Below are positions 17,801-25,571 of a stretch of 64,000 bases of DNA, in pieces. How positions within the stretch are numbered: position 1 is the first letter of the stretch; every line of letters begins with the position of its first letter. Position numbers and translations under genes: made by a program. The stretch covers positions 1,922,001-1,986,000 of the forward strand of contig NZ_CP059569.1 in NCBI RefSeq assembly GCF_014054985.1, written 5' to 3'. The DNA is from Kingella oralis. Its GTDB lineage: Bacteria > Pseudomonadota > Gammaproteobacteria > Burkholderiales > Neisseriaceae. The notes under the pieces are model-generated. The model made no database searches and was not told where the DNA came from. It worked only from the letters and a program-made list of their open reading frames with translations.

Positions 17801-19417
17801 GTATTGTGCTGCGCGGCCGATAAAGATTTGGCTGTCTTTCTCACTATTAAATGTACCGCCTTGTTCTACACGTACGCCGGTAATACCGCTGTTTGGCGAA
17901 CTGTTCACTGCTACATTGATAATACCGCCGGCTTTATTGGTTGCCGTAGCATTATTATTCACACGAAGTGCGTAGTTGTTATGCGAATAGCCCTGATAGG
18001 TATAGCCGGCAAGGTTAATGATGCCATTATTTTCGAAGTTGCCGCTATTGGTTGCATTAATAGTGGTAGACAAAGAGTAGTAGTCATTTTTATTTGTCTG
18101 TCTGGCCTGGGTTGTGTCGTAATTATCAGACGCAAAGAAACCACCGGAAATCACACCGTTGTTAATTGCTGTACTGCCTGCATCACGTACGGTCAGACTG
18201 TTGAAACGGCCGGACAGTTGCGCACCTTCCTCAATCACTGCTTTACCACCGTTTTCTGCCAGCATGCCGCCACCGTTACTTGACTCCAAACCAGGGCTTA
18301 CGTCAATTTGCCCACCATTTTTGATGGTAGCAGTGGAACCCGCACCAGTTGCGGCCAACACCCAGCGCTCACCAATCGGCAGAGTAGAATCTGGATGGAT
18401 AGCAATGGGGTTATTTTGACGGAAAACTTTTGTTTCGGTAGCAGCAGCCTCATTGAAATAGCGATCGTATGCTGCCTGTTGGGTTTCGCCGGCATTGGCA
18501 AAACCAGGCGTACCAACGGCAGGAATCAAGACATCTCTATTATAGTTAGCCAAATCCTCCACCGTATTCAGCGTATGGCTCACCCCCCTAAAGGTAACGG
18601 TTTTCGGCTTAAACAAAACTTGGCTAATCGCCATCTCTTGGGAAGCTACACGGGTTTCTTCAAAATAAATGCGGTTTTTAGATACCCATTCTGCCGACCC
18701 ACCGCCTTCGGCCTGCACCAACCGAGAGTTTTTTAAAGCAATCAGTGTTTTTACAGTGTTCGGAGTAGTAGTCTCATCTACCATAGCAGCAGCCGGATCA
18801 CCTAAGCTGGCAATAATTTTGCTGCCGTTGCCATTAGCGGTACCCAAGCGCATATCAACGTATATATCATTACCCGTTGATACAGTACTTTGAATATCTG
18901 CTGCAGATATAGATTTAACGTTGTTGTAAACGTTTACGGTTTGGTTACTATTGGTTGCTGGGTCTGTTACATTGACTGTGCGGCCTTTTTGGTTGGCAAG
19001 CAGGCGCTCGCGCTGATTCAGTTCCGCAAGAATGGCGGGCTCTGTAAACAGTTCGCTTAATTTTCCACTTCTGATAGAGCGGTCATTATTATTACCGGTA
19101 ATGTTGTTGATATCGGGTGATGTTAAGGTAACAGTATCACCACCGGTTACCAAAGCCTGACCGACTTTATTGTCGTTTGCGGCTGCAGTATAAACACCCA
19201 TATCACAGCTACCACCGCTGGCTACAGTACTGCCATTGCCACAGGTAGAAGCCGCAGCGGGCAAAGCAGATACACCAAGACCGATCACTGCGACAGAAGC
19301 CAGCAGTTTGGCGGCAGAATTATTGGAAGACTTCTTCCGGCTAGCGCGCTCCAATTCTGAGCACACCACCCAGGTGCCGCGCTCTTCAGAGTACACGATA
19401 TTATAAATTTTATTCAT
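14870..19417 (-). CDS. Large type Va autotransporter with ESPR signal
   Basis: The 1,515-residue protein begins with an extended signal peptide region (MNKIYNIVYSEERGTWVVCS) and a hydrophobic core (KLLASVAVIGLGVSALPAAA), cleaved near residue 56. The passenger (about 60-1190) is rich in Gly, Asn, Ala, Thr and Val in short repeats typical of a beta-helix, without a recognisable protease motif. A Pro-Ala repeat of about 12 units near residue 1180 links it to the C-terminal barrel domain (last 290 residues, ending GFKYTWK), which inserts in the outer membrane. The function is probably adhesion or biofilm formation. The DNA of the Pro-Ala region (15888-15955) is a hexanucleotide-type repeat that may vary in length. 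An Eikenella-type DUS lies at about 16690. The start has GGAG 9 bases upstream. Confidence 0.92.
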   Translation of the reverse strand: MNKIYNIVYSEERGTWVVCSELERASRKKSSNNSAAKLLASVAVIGLGVSALPAAASTCGNGSTVASGGSCDMGVYTAAANDNKVGQALVTGGDTVTLTSPDINNITGNNNDRSIRSGKLSELFTEPAILAELNQRERLLANQKGRTVNVTDPATNSNQTVNVYNNVKSISAADIQSTVSTGNDIYVDMRLGTANGNGSKIIASLGDPAAAMVDETTTPNTVKTLIALKNSRLVQAEGGGSAEWVSKNRIYFEETRVASQEMAISQVLFKPKTVTFRGVSHTLNTVEDLANYNRDVLIPAVGTPGFANAGETQQAAYDRYFNEAAATETKVFRQNNPIAIHPDSTLPIGERWVLAATGAGSTATIKNGGQIDVSPGLESSNGGGMLAENGGKAVIEEGAQLSGRFNSLTVRDAGSTAINNGVISGGFFASDNYDTTQARQTNKNDYYSLSTTINATNSGNFENNGIINLAGYTYQGYSHNNYALRVNNNATATNKAGGIINVAVNSSPNSGITGVRVEQGGTFNSEKDSQIFIGRAAQYDKNAPTKLIGNATDQVGILVNGSNAVVNHNGKITLGEQTQGATAIRVASNSDASTVVNLGTDSVINIEGKASGVGGAQPKQNVGIQAQNSGAAQITNAGAINVIGTNAVGENVVAEAGRTAKITNTATSKITVEEASANLVTRNYGIYADGQGTGKADVVADGTLTLKGDNVIGAHARGNSTMTVNAGMKAVFDNSTNAKNQIAYHINGGNAVANVAALANSTDITTENSTMFRADAGGTVNASDLTVTASGKDAVILASDGADAAGKASAVNVNNGTYNLTGSGSKVALVSGGAAASLKGTANVADTATNATIGIADGKNHGLNNQAVAGSSPNNKTKLVSELNTTTSAAGVTGYTAQNSGTVNYSGSLNLNGANSVAVQTLNNGTANLNNATVKANGDALRANAGNNTINVNGGTVTGTTNVFNSVAGTNSLVATNGAVLNGVMSLAAGTSSVELANGTTWNNTGNSTVTSLDNAGTVAFATPTTAAVGNYKTITVNGDYTGNNGKLVVNTLWNSDADKDSDHLIIKGTASGKTVVSTPNGIIGNITKTTAQQFSSDVVTVEQPAANAAGQQVGQPDGNAVFTGTADTTNAGQAQLVLKSTAGGKNVYAWTLYATPAPAPAPAPAPAPAPAPAPAPGHYIFAPGVSAYTLMPQVNQEIGYNTLSATLHERRGENQIMAWDECATCGDQAKGQTWARLLGRGLNSDGKERFNFETKMGGVQIGHDFAIRRNDKGGHNLTGVFAAYTHATTDFFDRYRAVGGVVVDDKFTGEGKTDAVSLGVSNTYYAQNGSYLDLVGQVSWLRNNYKARDSVSVKQNGWGAGLSAEVGRPFALGERAENEGGWMIEPQAQLMYQYVGLKNFNDGIRQVEQNGQHGLRGRLGARLAYNAPNSNLRTNTFYAVANVWNDFIKPRNIHIGADSVSEKRNTTWGELGLGAQLPLGKNAYLYGDARYERNLGGAKRDGYRGTVGFKYTWK

Positions 19418-19754
19418 TAAATTAACTCCTTAAGTGCAAATACGCTGACACATCTGAACTAATTTCAAATGCCCACATACGATTCCGCAAAATGAAATCG
19501 GCGGATTGTAACATATGCAAACAAGAGAACTAACGAAAACTTACCGCCAATAACAGCAATTGATGGATAAAAGACACAAAACAGCAATACAACACATCTC
19601 ATTGAACCGATTACTCTAAATAAGCATCGTTTCTCTATTATCGATACACAGCAACTGGTTTCAGGTAGCCTTTCCCCGTCTGAAGGCTACCTGAAACACC
19701 CCACCCAGCCCTGTGTTACCATAACGCCCATCTTTTCACATCACACCATATACC
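19418..19754. promoter_or_regulatory. Divergent gap between the autotransporter and coaBC
   Basis: These 337 bases are AT-rich on the autotransporter side and hold an inverted pair of Eikenella-type DUS at about 19661-19697. No homopolymer suited to phase variation was seen. Promoters of both genes should lie here, but I could not assign boxes with confidence. Confidence 0.5.
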
Positions 19755-20942
19755 ATGCCCACCAAACACATCCTGCTCGGCATCAGCGGCGGCATTGCTG
19801 CCTATAAATCCTGCGAACTTGTGCGCCTGCTCAGGAAACAGGGGCACACCGTAAGCGTGGCCATGAGCCGCGCCGCTGCCGGCTTCGGTTCCCCGCAAAC
19901 CTTCCAAGCCCTGAGCGGGCACACCGTGTGGACGGACGATACTGCCGACTCCGCCGACGGCATGGCGCACATCCGTCTCAGTCGCGAGGCCGATGTGTTC
20001 CTTATCGCTCCCGCCAGCGCCAACACCCTGGCCAAAATCGCCCACGGCATGGCCGACAACCTGCTCTCCACCCTGGCCGCCGCCCGCGCCTGCCCGCTGG
20101 CCGTTGCCCCCGCCATGAACGTGGAAATGTGGCGCAACCCGGCTAACCTGCGCAACATCGCCCAACTGCAAGCCGACGGCATCACCGTATTCGGCCCCGC
20201 CAGCGGCAGCCAGGCCTGCGGTGAAACCGGCGAAGGCCGCATGCTCGAAGCCGCCGAATTGGCCGAACTGCTGCCCGACTTGTGGACCCCCAAACTGCTT
20301 GCCGGCAAACGCGTTTTGCTCACGGCCGGCGCCACCTTTGAAGCCATCGACCCCGTGCGCGGCATCACCAACCTGTCCAGCGGCCGCATGGGCGTGGCGC
20401 TAGCGCAGGCCTCCCGTGCTGCCGGGGCGGAAGTGGTGCTGGTGGCCGGGCAGCTTCAGGTAGCCCCGCCTACAGGCATAGCCGTACACCACGCCCACAG
20501 CGCCCGTGAAATGCACGAAGCCGTGATGAGAGAAGTAGATAACTGCGATGTGTTTATCAGCGTAGCCGCCGTAGCCGACTACCACGTGGCCAACCGCAGC
20601 GCCGAAAAGCTGAAAAAAGACGGCAACGGCACGCCGCCCGTTATCGAATTGGCCGAAAACCCCGACATTCTCGCCGCCGTGGCTCGGCTGCCCAACGCGC
20701 CCTTCTGCGTGGGCTTCGCCGCCGAAAGCCACAACGTGCTCGAACACGCCCGCGCCAAACGGCTGCGCAAAGGCGTGCCGCTGATTGTGGCCAACCATGC
20801 CGTCAGCGCCATGGGCAGCGGTAACAACCAATTAACGCTCATCAGCGACTCGGCCGAAACCGCGCTGCCGGAAATGGGCAAACGCGACACCGCCGATGCT
20901 ATCGTGGCCGAAATCGCCCGGCTGCTGGAAAAGGCTACCTGA
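19755..20942 (+). CDS. coaBC: CoaBC: phosphopantothenoylcysteine synthetase/decarboxylase
   Basis: The 395-residue bifunctional enzyme makes 4'-phosphopantetheine for coenzyme A. The N-terminal flavoprotein CoaC (about 1-185) shows GISGGIAAYKSCELVR, the catalytic His region MAHIRLSREAD, the PASANT motif, APAMNVEMW, and the substrate clamp GSQACGETGEGRM with its Cys. The CoaB part (about 190-395) shows LLTAGATFEAIDPVRGITNLSSGRMG in parts and AAVADYHV followed by EKLKKDG with the Lys expected in the active site. All key residues are present, so it looks functional. It carries Eikenella-type DUS at 20457 and at its end. IS copy 2 begins 26 bases after the stop. A native copy would be expected elsewhere in the genome. 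Confidence 0.95.
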   Translation: MPTKHILLGISGGIAAYKSCELVRLLRKQGHTVSVAMSRAAAGFGSPQTFQALSGHTVWTDDTADSADGMAHIRLSREADVFLIAPASANTLAKIAHGMADNLLSTLAAARACPLAVAPAMNVEMWRNPANLRNIAQLQADGITVFGPASGSQACGETGEGRMLEAAELAELLPDLWTPKLLAGKRVLLTAGATFEAIDPVRGITNLSSGRMGVALAQASRAAGAEVVLVAGQLQVAPPTGIAVHHAHSAREMHEAVMREVDNCDVFISVAAVADYHVANRSAEKLKKDGNGTPPVIELAENPDILAAVARLPNAPFCVGFAAESHNVLEHARAKRLRKGVPLIVANHAVSAMGSGNNQLTLISDSAETALPEMGKRDTADAIVAEIARLLEKAT

Positions 20943-20968
20943 AGCCCTGTCCTATGGCTGTAGTTTTC

Positions 20969-21990
20969 GGCATAAGTAACAAATTTACTGCTAAAACCCG
21001 CTGCAAGCCTTATGCTGCAAGGCTTTAAGCGGAGTCAAAGGTTTTGAACACAAAAAATGCTTTTTCTGCGGCTCAAAACAGGTCAAAAAGAACGGACAGC
21101 ATCAGGGCATCCAACAGTACAAATGCCAATGCTGCAATAAGTATTTCAACGGCGGCAGACGGATAAACCCGCAAGCACTATGGCAAGCCTACACCGCAGG
21201 CAAACAAACCGCTGCACAGCTTGCCGCCGCCTACGGATGCAGCCGCCAAACCATCCTGCGCCATCTCAAAAAAGCCGCGCCCAAAGCGCAGTTTGCCGCG
21301 CCCCAATGCGCCAACGTCGTGATGGACACCACCTACTTCGGACGCCGTTTCGGCATCATGGTTTTGTTCGACAGCATCAGCGGCAAAGCGCTTTCTGTTA
21401 CCGAAGTCAAAAACGAAACCAACGCCCTTTACGCCGAAGCCATCGGCAGCCTGAAAGCCAAAGGCATTGAAATACAAAGCATCGTCTGCGACGGCCGTAA
21501 GGGTTTGCTGCAACTGTTCCCCGATATCCCCGTACAACTTTGCCATTTCCACCAAGTCAAAACCGTCGGCTGCTACCTGACGCGCAACCCGCAAACGGCA
21601 GCAGGCAAAGAGCTGTGGCACTTGGCACGGACGTTGAAAAACAGCCGCAGAGCCGACTTTGAAAGCAGCCTGAAAGCATGGTTCGAACAGCACAAAGACT
21701 TCTTCAACGAACGCACAAAGAACCCCGAAACGGGCAAATCCCACTACACCCACCCAAGACTACGCAGCGCATATTTCAGCCTGAAACGGAACATGGGCAA
21801 CCTATTTGTGTTTGAAGAGCATCCCGATCTGAACATCCCAAACACCACCAATCTGCTTGATGGTGCATTTGCCGGATTAAAGCGGCATTTGGCGTGTCAT
21901 CACGGCATGAGTAAAGCCAACAAAATAAAGTTTATTAAGGATTCTTTTTCTGAAAAATAAATTTTCAGCAGTAAATTTGTTACTTATGCC
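20969..21990 (+). mobile_element. Insertion sequence copy 2, 1,022 bp, without target duplication
   Basis: The sequence is the same as copy 1 over its whole length, with complete inverted repeats. The flanks are TAGTTTTC on the left and ACCAATTA on the right, so there is no 8-bp duplication. The left side is Eikenella-type DNA and the right side a truncated VirB1-like gene. The lack of a duplication suggests that this copy is a product of recombination between two earlier copies, with loss of the DNA between them. Confidence 0.92.
20995..21960 (+). CDS. IS256-like transposase, zinc-binding variant (copy 2)
   Basis: This is the same protein as that of copy 1, with zinc ribbon, helix-turn-helix and DDE domain complete, and the same lack of an ATG, GTG or TTG start in frame ahead of the zinc ribbon. 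The coordinates give the limit of the open frame. Confidence 0.8.
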   Translation, partial: NPLQALCCKALSGVKGFEHKKCFFCGSKQVKKNGQHQGIQQYKCQCCNKYFNGGRRINPQALWQAYTAGKQTAAQLAAAYGCSRQTILRHLKKAAPKAQFAAPQCANVVMDTTYFGRRFGIMVLFDSISGKALSVTEVKNETNALYAEAIGSLKAKGIEIQSIVCDGRKGLLQLFPDIPVQLCHFHQVKTVGCYLTRNPQTAAGKELWHLARTLKNSRRADFESSLKAWFEQHKDFFNERTKNPETGKSHYTHPRLRSAYFSLKRNMGNLFVFEEHPDLNIPNTTNLLDGAFAGLKRHLACHHGMSKANKIKFIKDSFSEK

Positions 21991-22200
21991 ACCAATTACA
22001 AAAGGGTTAAACTTGCTCTCCACCCGCGCCACCGCTTGCAAGGTATCGGGATGTACCGTGCTGCCGCATTGCTCGGCTAGCTGGTTAAACGAAACCCGCT
22101 GCGATGAGGCAGCGGGTTTGAGTGAGCGGGGTGTTTGAGCAGCCATCGTTTGAAAAGGCAAAGCGGTTGCCAGCAAAAGGGCAATGGTTTTTTTTAACAT
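21991..22200 (-). pseudogene. VirB1-like lytic transglycosylase cut by IS copy 2
   Basis: A gene start with signal peptide (LKKTIALLLATALPFQTMAA) and the beginning of a VirB1/TrbN-type lytic transglycosylase (FNQLAEQCGSTVHPDTLQAVARVESKFNPFVIGG, in parts, with the catalytic Glu in VES) is cut after 70 codons by IS copy 2. The frame reads on into the IS to a stop at 21877. In conjugative elements such proteins open the peptidoglycan for the secretion channel. The rest of the gene is not present on the other side of IS copy 1, so it was lost. The ATG at 22200 has GAGG upstream. Confidence 0.8.
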
Positions 22201-22383
22201 AATGAATCCTCGCAAAAAACAAAAACGAAAAAATCCACAAAAATCCGTGTAGATGTTTGCGTTTTGGCTCTTTTGCGCGTGTGTCCAATTTGTGCCTGAA
22301 TGTGGCTGTATTAGGCTGTGTTAGACTGTATTGTGCAGGTATTGACTCTTTAATAATCAATTAGTTATAATTAAAAGACGCGT

Positions 22384-22433
<50 letters not shown>

Positions 22434-22436
22434 CAA

Positions 22437-22466
22437 TCGCGTGAATGCTTGTTCACGCGATTTTTT
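22437..22466 (+). terminator. Original chromosomal terminator of the tRNA
   Basis: A 9-bp perfect stem TCGCGTGAA/TTCACGCGA (22437-22445 and 22452-22460) with a run of six T follows attR. In an island-free chromosome it would lie directly after tRNA-Ile2. Confidence 0.85.
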
Positions 22467-22486
22467 GTAACCCGATACACAACACC

Positions 22487-23080
22487 ATGCGCCGATTCTT
22501 GCTTGCCTGTTTATTATTGCCCGCGCTTGTCGTTGCCGCCCCGCAACCGCCTGCCGCTTCTCCATCCCCCTCACCGAAAGCCGCCATGCAGCTCATCAAA
22601 CAAGATGCCAATTTGTATCGCGTGGACAGCAAACTGTACCGCAGCGAACAGCTTAACCGCGACGACCTCGCCACCATCCGTCAGCTGGGCATCCGCAGCG
22701 TGGTGAATCTGCGCTATTTTGGCCGCCATAAAAACCAAAAGATTTTTGCCGGCCATCCCGATATCGCGCTGATTAACCGCCCCTTGCTCACTTGGCGCGT
22801 GCAGCCGCGCGACATTGCCCGCGTGTTGCGGACGATTGAGCAACAGCAGCAACAGGGCGCGGTGCTGGTGCATTGCTACCACGGCGCGGACCGCACGGGC
22901 ACGATTGTGGCGATGTACCGCATTGTGTATCACGGGCTGCCGATTGCCGATGCGCTGGCGGAAATGAAGCACGAACGCTTTGGCTACCACAGCATTTGGC
23001 GGAATTTGGAACGGCTGTTTACCGAAGAGAACGTGGCGCAGGTTAAGGCGGAGCTGGCGCGGTTGCGCGGGGGCGAATAA
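22487..23080 (+). CDS. Exported dual-specificity / tyrosine phosphatase
   Basis: The 197-residue protein has a signal peptide (RRFLLACLLLPALVVAA, residues 2-18) and a phosphatase domain with the signature HCYHGADRTGT near residue 130, matching HCxxGxxRT of cysteine-dependent phosphatases, and YRSEQLNRDDLATIRQLGIRSVVNLR upstream (in parts), as in the DSP/PTP-like family of bacterial secreted phosphatases. The substrate is unknown. The ATG at 22487 is preferred over one 14 codons earlier, which lies in the terminator hairpin. It is the first chromosomal gene beyond the island. Confidence 0.85.
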   Translation: MRRFLLACLLLPALVVAAPQPPAASPSPSPKAAMQLIKQDANLYRVDSKLYRSEQLNRDDLATIRQLGIRSVVNLRYFGRHKNQKIFAGHPDIALINRPLLTWRVQPRDIARVLRTIEQQQQQGAVLVHCYHGADRTGTIVAMYRIVYHGLPIADALAEMKHERFGYHSIWRNLERLFTEENVAQVKAELARLRGGE

Positions 23081-23088
23081 AGCATGAA

Positions 23089-23310
23089 AGGCAGCCTGAA
23101 AAACGGATTTCAGGCTGCCTTGATGCTGCGGCGGACGGTTGATGCTGGGCGGGCATGGATGCCCGACAAACACCGACCTATTTCAATACGCCACCACTAA
23201 AAATGTCGGGCATCCATGCCCGACCTGCAACACCCCCCAAGGCTTTTGCCAAGGTTTCAGAATAGCAAAAGGCAGCCTGAAAACGCTTGTATCCCGTTTT
23301 CAGGCTGCCT
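23089..23310. repeat. Intergenic block: two DUS hairpins and a 19-bp inverted repeat
   Basis: A DUS hairpin at 23089-23120 can terminate the phosphatase gene. A second lies at 23270-23310. Between them, CGGGCATGGATGCCCGACA (23150-23168) is repeated inverted and without mismatch at 23204-23222; each arm also holds an internal palindrome. No gene is seen between 23081 and 23393. Confidence 0.7.
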
Positions 23311-23393
23311 TTTATCGCGATAGCTTATCGTGATGACAGGCACGGCGGTTTCATCATCCGTTCGGCGCGCCCCCCATCGCGCCCTGCCCTGCC

Positions 23394-24323
23394 CTATTCC
23401 GCCGCTGGGGCAGTGTTCATCAGCCGTATGGCTTTCAGGCTGCCGTAATGGCTGAAATACGCCGCCAGCCCGATAAACACGCCGTTTTCGTCGTAGGCAC
23501 GAAGCGGCGTGTTGCTTTTCAGGCTGCCGCTGGGGGTGTATGGCGCGGTTTGCCCGAAGCGCAGTTTGCGGGCGGCTTCGTTGTCTACGTTAATGCGCGG
23601 CAGGTAGTGCATAAGGGCGTCGCAGGGCAAGAGCAGGGCATCGCGCTCGGCTTCGGACAGCGCGGCAAGCGCGTCCAGCGTGTGGGTTTGGGCGATATCA
23701 AAGCCTGCGGTGGCGGTGCGGCGCAGGGCGGTGAGGTGGGCGTAGGTGCCGAGCTGTTTGGCGATGTCTTCGGCGAGGGTGCGGATGTAGGTGCCTTTGC
23801 TGCACTGCACGGCGATGGTGGCGTGCGGCGGGGCAAAATCTTGGACGGTGATTTGGCGGATGGTGATGTCGCGCGGTTTGCGCTCGATGGTGATGCCTTG
23901 GCGGGCGTATTCGTAGAGCGGTTTGCCGTTGTGTTTGAGCGCGGAAAACATGGGAGGGACTTGGCGGATATTGCCGGTGAGCGCGGTGCAGGCAGCCTGA
24001 AATTCGCTCAGGCTGATGTCGCTGCGCCCTGTGGCGATGATGTCGCCTTCGGCATCGCCCGTGGTGCTGGCTTCGCCGAGTTTTAGCGTGGCGGTGTAGG
24101 CTTTGTCGGCATCCAAAAGGTATTGGGCGAATTTGGTGGCTTCGCCAAAGCAGACGGGCAGCACGCCGGTGGCAAGGGGGTCCAGCACGCCGGTGTGCCC
24201 TGCTTTTTCGGCGCGGTAGAGGCGGCGGGCTTGTTGCAGGGCGGTGTTGCTGGATAGGTGAAGCGGTTTGTCTAGCAGGAGCACGCCGCAGACGGGGCGT
24301 TTGCTGGGTTTGGCGGGGGTCAT
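23394..24323 (-). CDS. truB: tRNA pseudouridine(55) synthase TruB
   Basis: The 309-residue cytoplasmic enzyme isomerises U55 in the T loop of tRNAs. It opens with GVLLLDKPLHLSSNTALQQ and carries the catalytic Asp motif GHTGVLDPLATGVLPVCFG near residue 45 and CSKGTYIRTLAEDI near residue 180. The C-terminal part is the PUA-like region. Three DUS copies are read in frame (EFQAACTAL, PSGSLKSNT, YGSLKAIR), an example of uptake sequences tolerated inside an essential-type gene. Length is usual for the family. Confidence 0.96.
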   Translation of the reverse strand: MTPAKPSKRPVCGVLLLDKPLHLSSNTALQQARRLYRAEKAGHTGVLDPLATGVLPVCFGEATKFAQYLLDADKAYTATLKLGEASTTGDAEGDIIATGRSDISLSEFQAACTALTGNIRQVPPMFSALKHNGKPLYEYARQGITIERKPRDITIRQITVQDFAPPHATIAVQCSKGTYIRTLAEDIAKQLGTYAHLTALRRTATAGFDIAQTHTLDALAALSEAERDALLLPCDALMHYLPRINVDNEAARKLRFGQTAPYTPSGSLKSNTPLRAYDENGVFIGLAAYFSHYGSLKAIRLMNTAPAAE

Positions 24324-24511
24324 TTTTCGGGCGGGAGACAGATGGGCAGCCTGAAACGGGGGATTTCAGGCTGCGTTTGAGATTGGCGTTTAGGCGGAAG
24401 TTTTGTAACGGCGCGGCAACGGGTCTGTCGCTGATGCTGCGTTGAACAGGGCTGCCGTGCTGTTGGCCGGATGTCGGCGAGCCGGCGCGCCATGTGTGTT
24501 TTCAGGCTGCC

Positions 24512-25501
24512 TTAGCCGTATTCTTTCACCGTGCCATCCAGCGCAATCGCCCATGCTTTGATGTCGGGGCGTTGTTTGACGGCGTTTCGGATAACGGATT
24601 CGCTGCTCACGGCAAAGGCGGTGGACAGGGCATCGGCAAGGGCGGCTTGGTCGGCGCGCACGCTGATGCTTTGGTAGCGGGGGTTGCTGCCGCCTGTTTT
24701 GGGGTTGAACAGGTGGGTGAACTTACCATCGGGGTCAAAATAGGTGCCGTAGCCGCCTGATGTAGCGAGGGCTTGGTTGTCGAGCGGGATTTGGAAGCGC
24801 GTGCCGTTGGGGTCTTTGGGGTCGCGCACGCTGACGCGTTCGGGATGCCGGTGTTGGGGGTCTAAGTGGTGCAGTTCGCCCAAATCCACCAAGGCGTGCG
24901 CCAGCCCTGCTTTTTCCAGCAGGGTGGTGATGCGGTCGGTGATGTAGCCTTGGGCGATGCCGTTGAGGGTGATGCCCATTTTGGGTCGGGTGAAGCGCAC
25001 TTCGCGGCTGCTGAATTGGACGTGTTGGAAGCCGATGTGTTGCACGGCTTGGGCAAGATGGGGCGGCGGGGTTTGGCTGTTGGGGTGGCGGCTGAACCAA
25101 TCGGCATAGAGATGCCACAGGGTTTGCACGGTGGGGTCAAACGCGCCTTGGGTGAGCCGGTGCACATAGCGGCTTTGGCTTAACACGGCGAGCAGGTCGG
25201 GCGAGGGGTTTTTCAGGCTGCCTGTGCGGTTGAGCTGTTGGATTTGGCTGTCGTCGCGGTAAAGGCTGAATACTTTTTCCAAGCGGGCGACTTCGTCCAA
25301 GCTGCGTTTAATCAGGCTTTGGGCGACGGCGGGGTTGGGATGGTAGAGGCGCAGTTCCGCGCCAGAGCCGAGCGCCACGCCTTGCCAGAGAGCGGGTTTG
25401 ACGGCGGGGGCGGGGGCGGCGGTTTGGGCATGGGCGAGGGGGAGCAGTGCGCCGGCGGTGGTGGCGGCGGTGATGCGGATAAAGCGGCGGCGGGTGAGCA
25501 T
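24512..25501 (-). CDS. ApbE-family FAD:protein FMN transferase (NosX-like)
   Basis: The 329-residue protein has a Tat-like signal (TRRRFIRITAATTAGALLPLAHA, in parts) and the ApbE fold, with GITLNGIAQGYITDR and DLGELHHLD in the centre and SGGYGTYFDPDGKFTHLFNPKTG (in parts) and RADQAALADALSTAFAV at the C-terminal end, where the Mg-binding residues lie. ApbE enzymes attach FMN by a phosphoester to a Thr of the target in the periplasm. Here the gene is the last of the nos group, next to nosL, and the FMN-binding domain of NosR contains a TGAT motif. It therefore most likely flavinylates NosR, the role named NosX in other bacteria. Confidence 0.9.
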   Translation of the reverse strand: MLTRRRFIRITAATTAGALLPLAHAQTAAPAPAVKPALWQGVALGSGAELRLYHPNPAVAQSLIKRSLDEVARLEKVFSLYRDDSQIQQLNRTGSLKNPSPDLLAVLSQSRYVHRLTQGAFDPTVQTLWHLYADWFSRHPNSQTPPPHLAQAVQHIGFQHVQFSSREVRFTRPKMGITLNGIAQGYITDRITTLLEKAGLAHALVDLGELHHLDPQHRHPERVSVRDPKDPNGTRFQIPLDNQALATSGGYGTYFDPDGKFTHLFNPKTGGSNPRYQSISVRADQAALADALSTAFAVSSESVIRNAVKQRPDIKAWAIALDGTVKEYG

Positions 25502-25571
25502 GGTGGTGTCCTTTGTTTTTGGGGGAGGGGTTTTCAGGCTGCATCAGGCGGTTGCGGCAGCCTGAAAATGC

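Larger units (their letters stand above)
12859..20968. other. Segment with Eikenella-type uptake sequences between two IS copies
   Basis: All recognisable uptake sequences here are AGGCTACCTGAA or close forms (near 12890, 13475, 13500, 16690, 19663, 19685, 20457 and 20932), the dialect assigned to Eikenella, while the dialect of the rest of the window is absent from its intergenic DNA apart from two degenerate forms near 14835-14855. The genes (two OmpA-like proteins, an autotransporter with a second tail, an IS5-family remnant, coaBC) have no functional link to the rest of the island. The identical IS copies at both ends suggest how it was captured. Confidence 0.85.

Noticed and set aside
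11829..21990. A simple composite transposon formed by the two IS copies
   Set aside because: The outer flanks do not match (GAAATTTC on the left, ACCAATTA on the right), and copy 1 has its own duplication on both sides. A single transposition of the whole unit would leave matching outer flanks.
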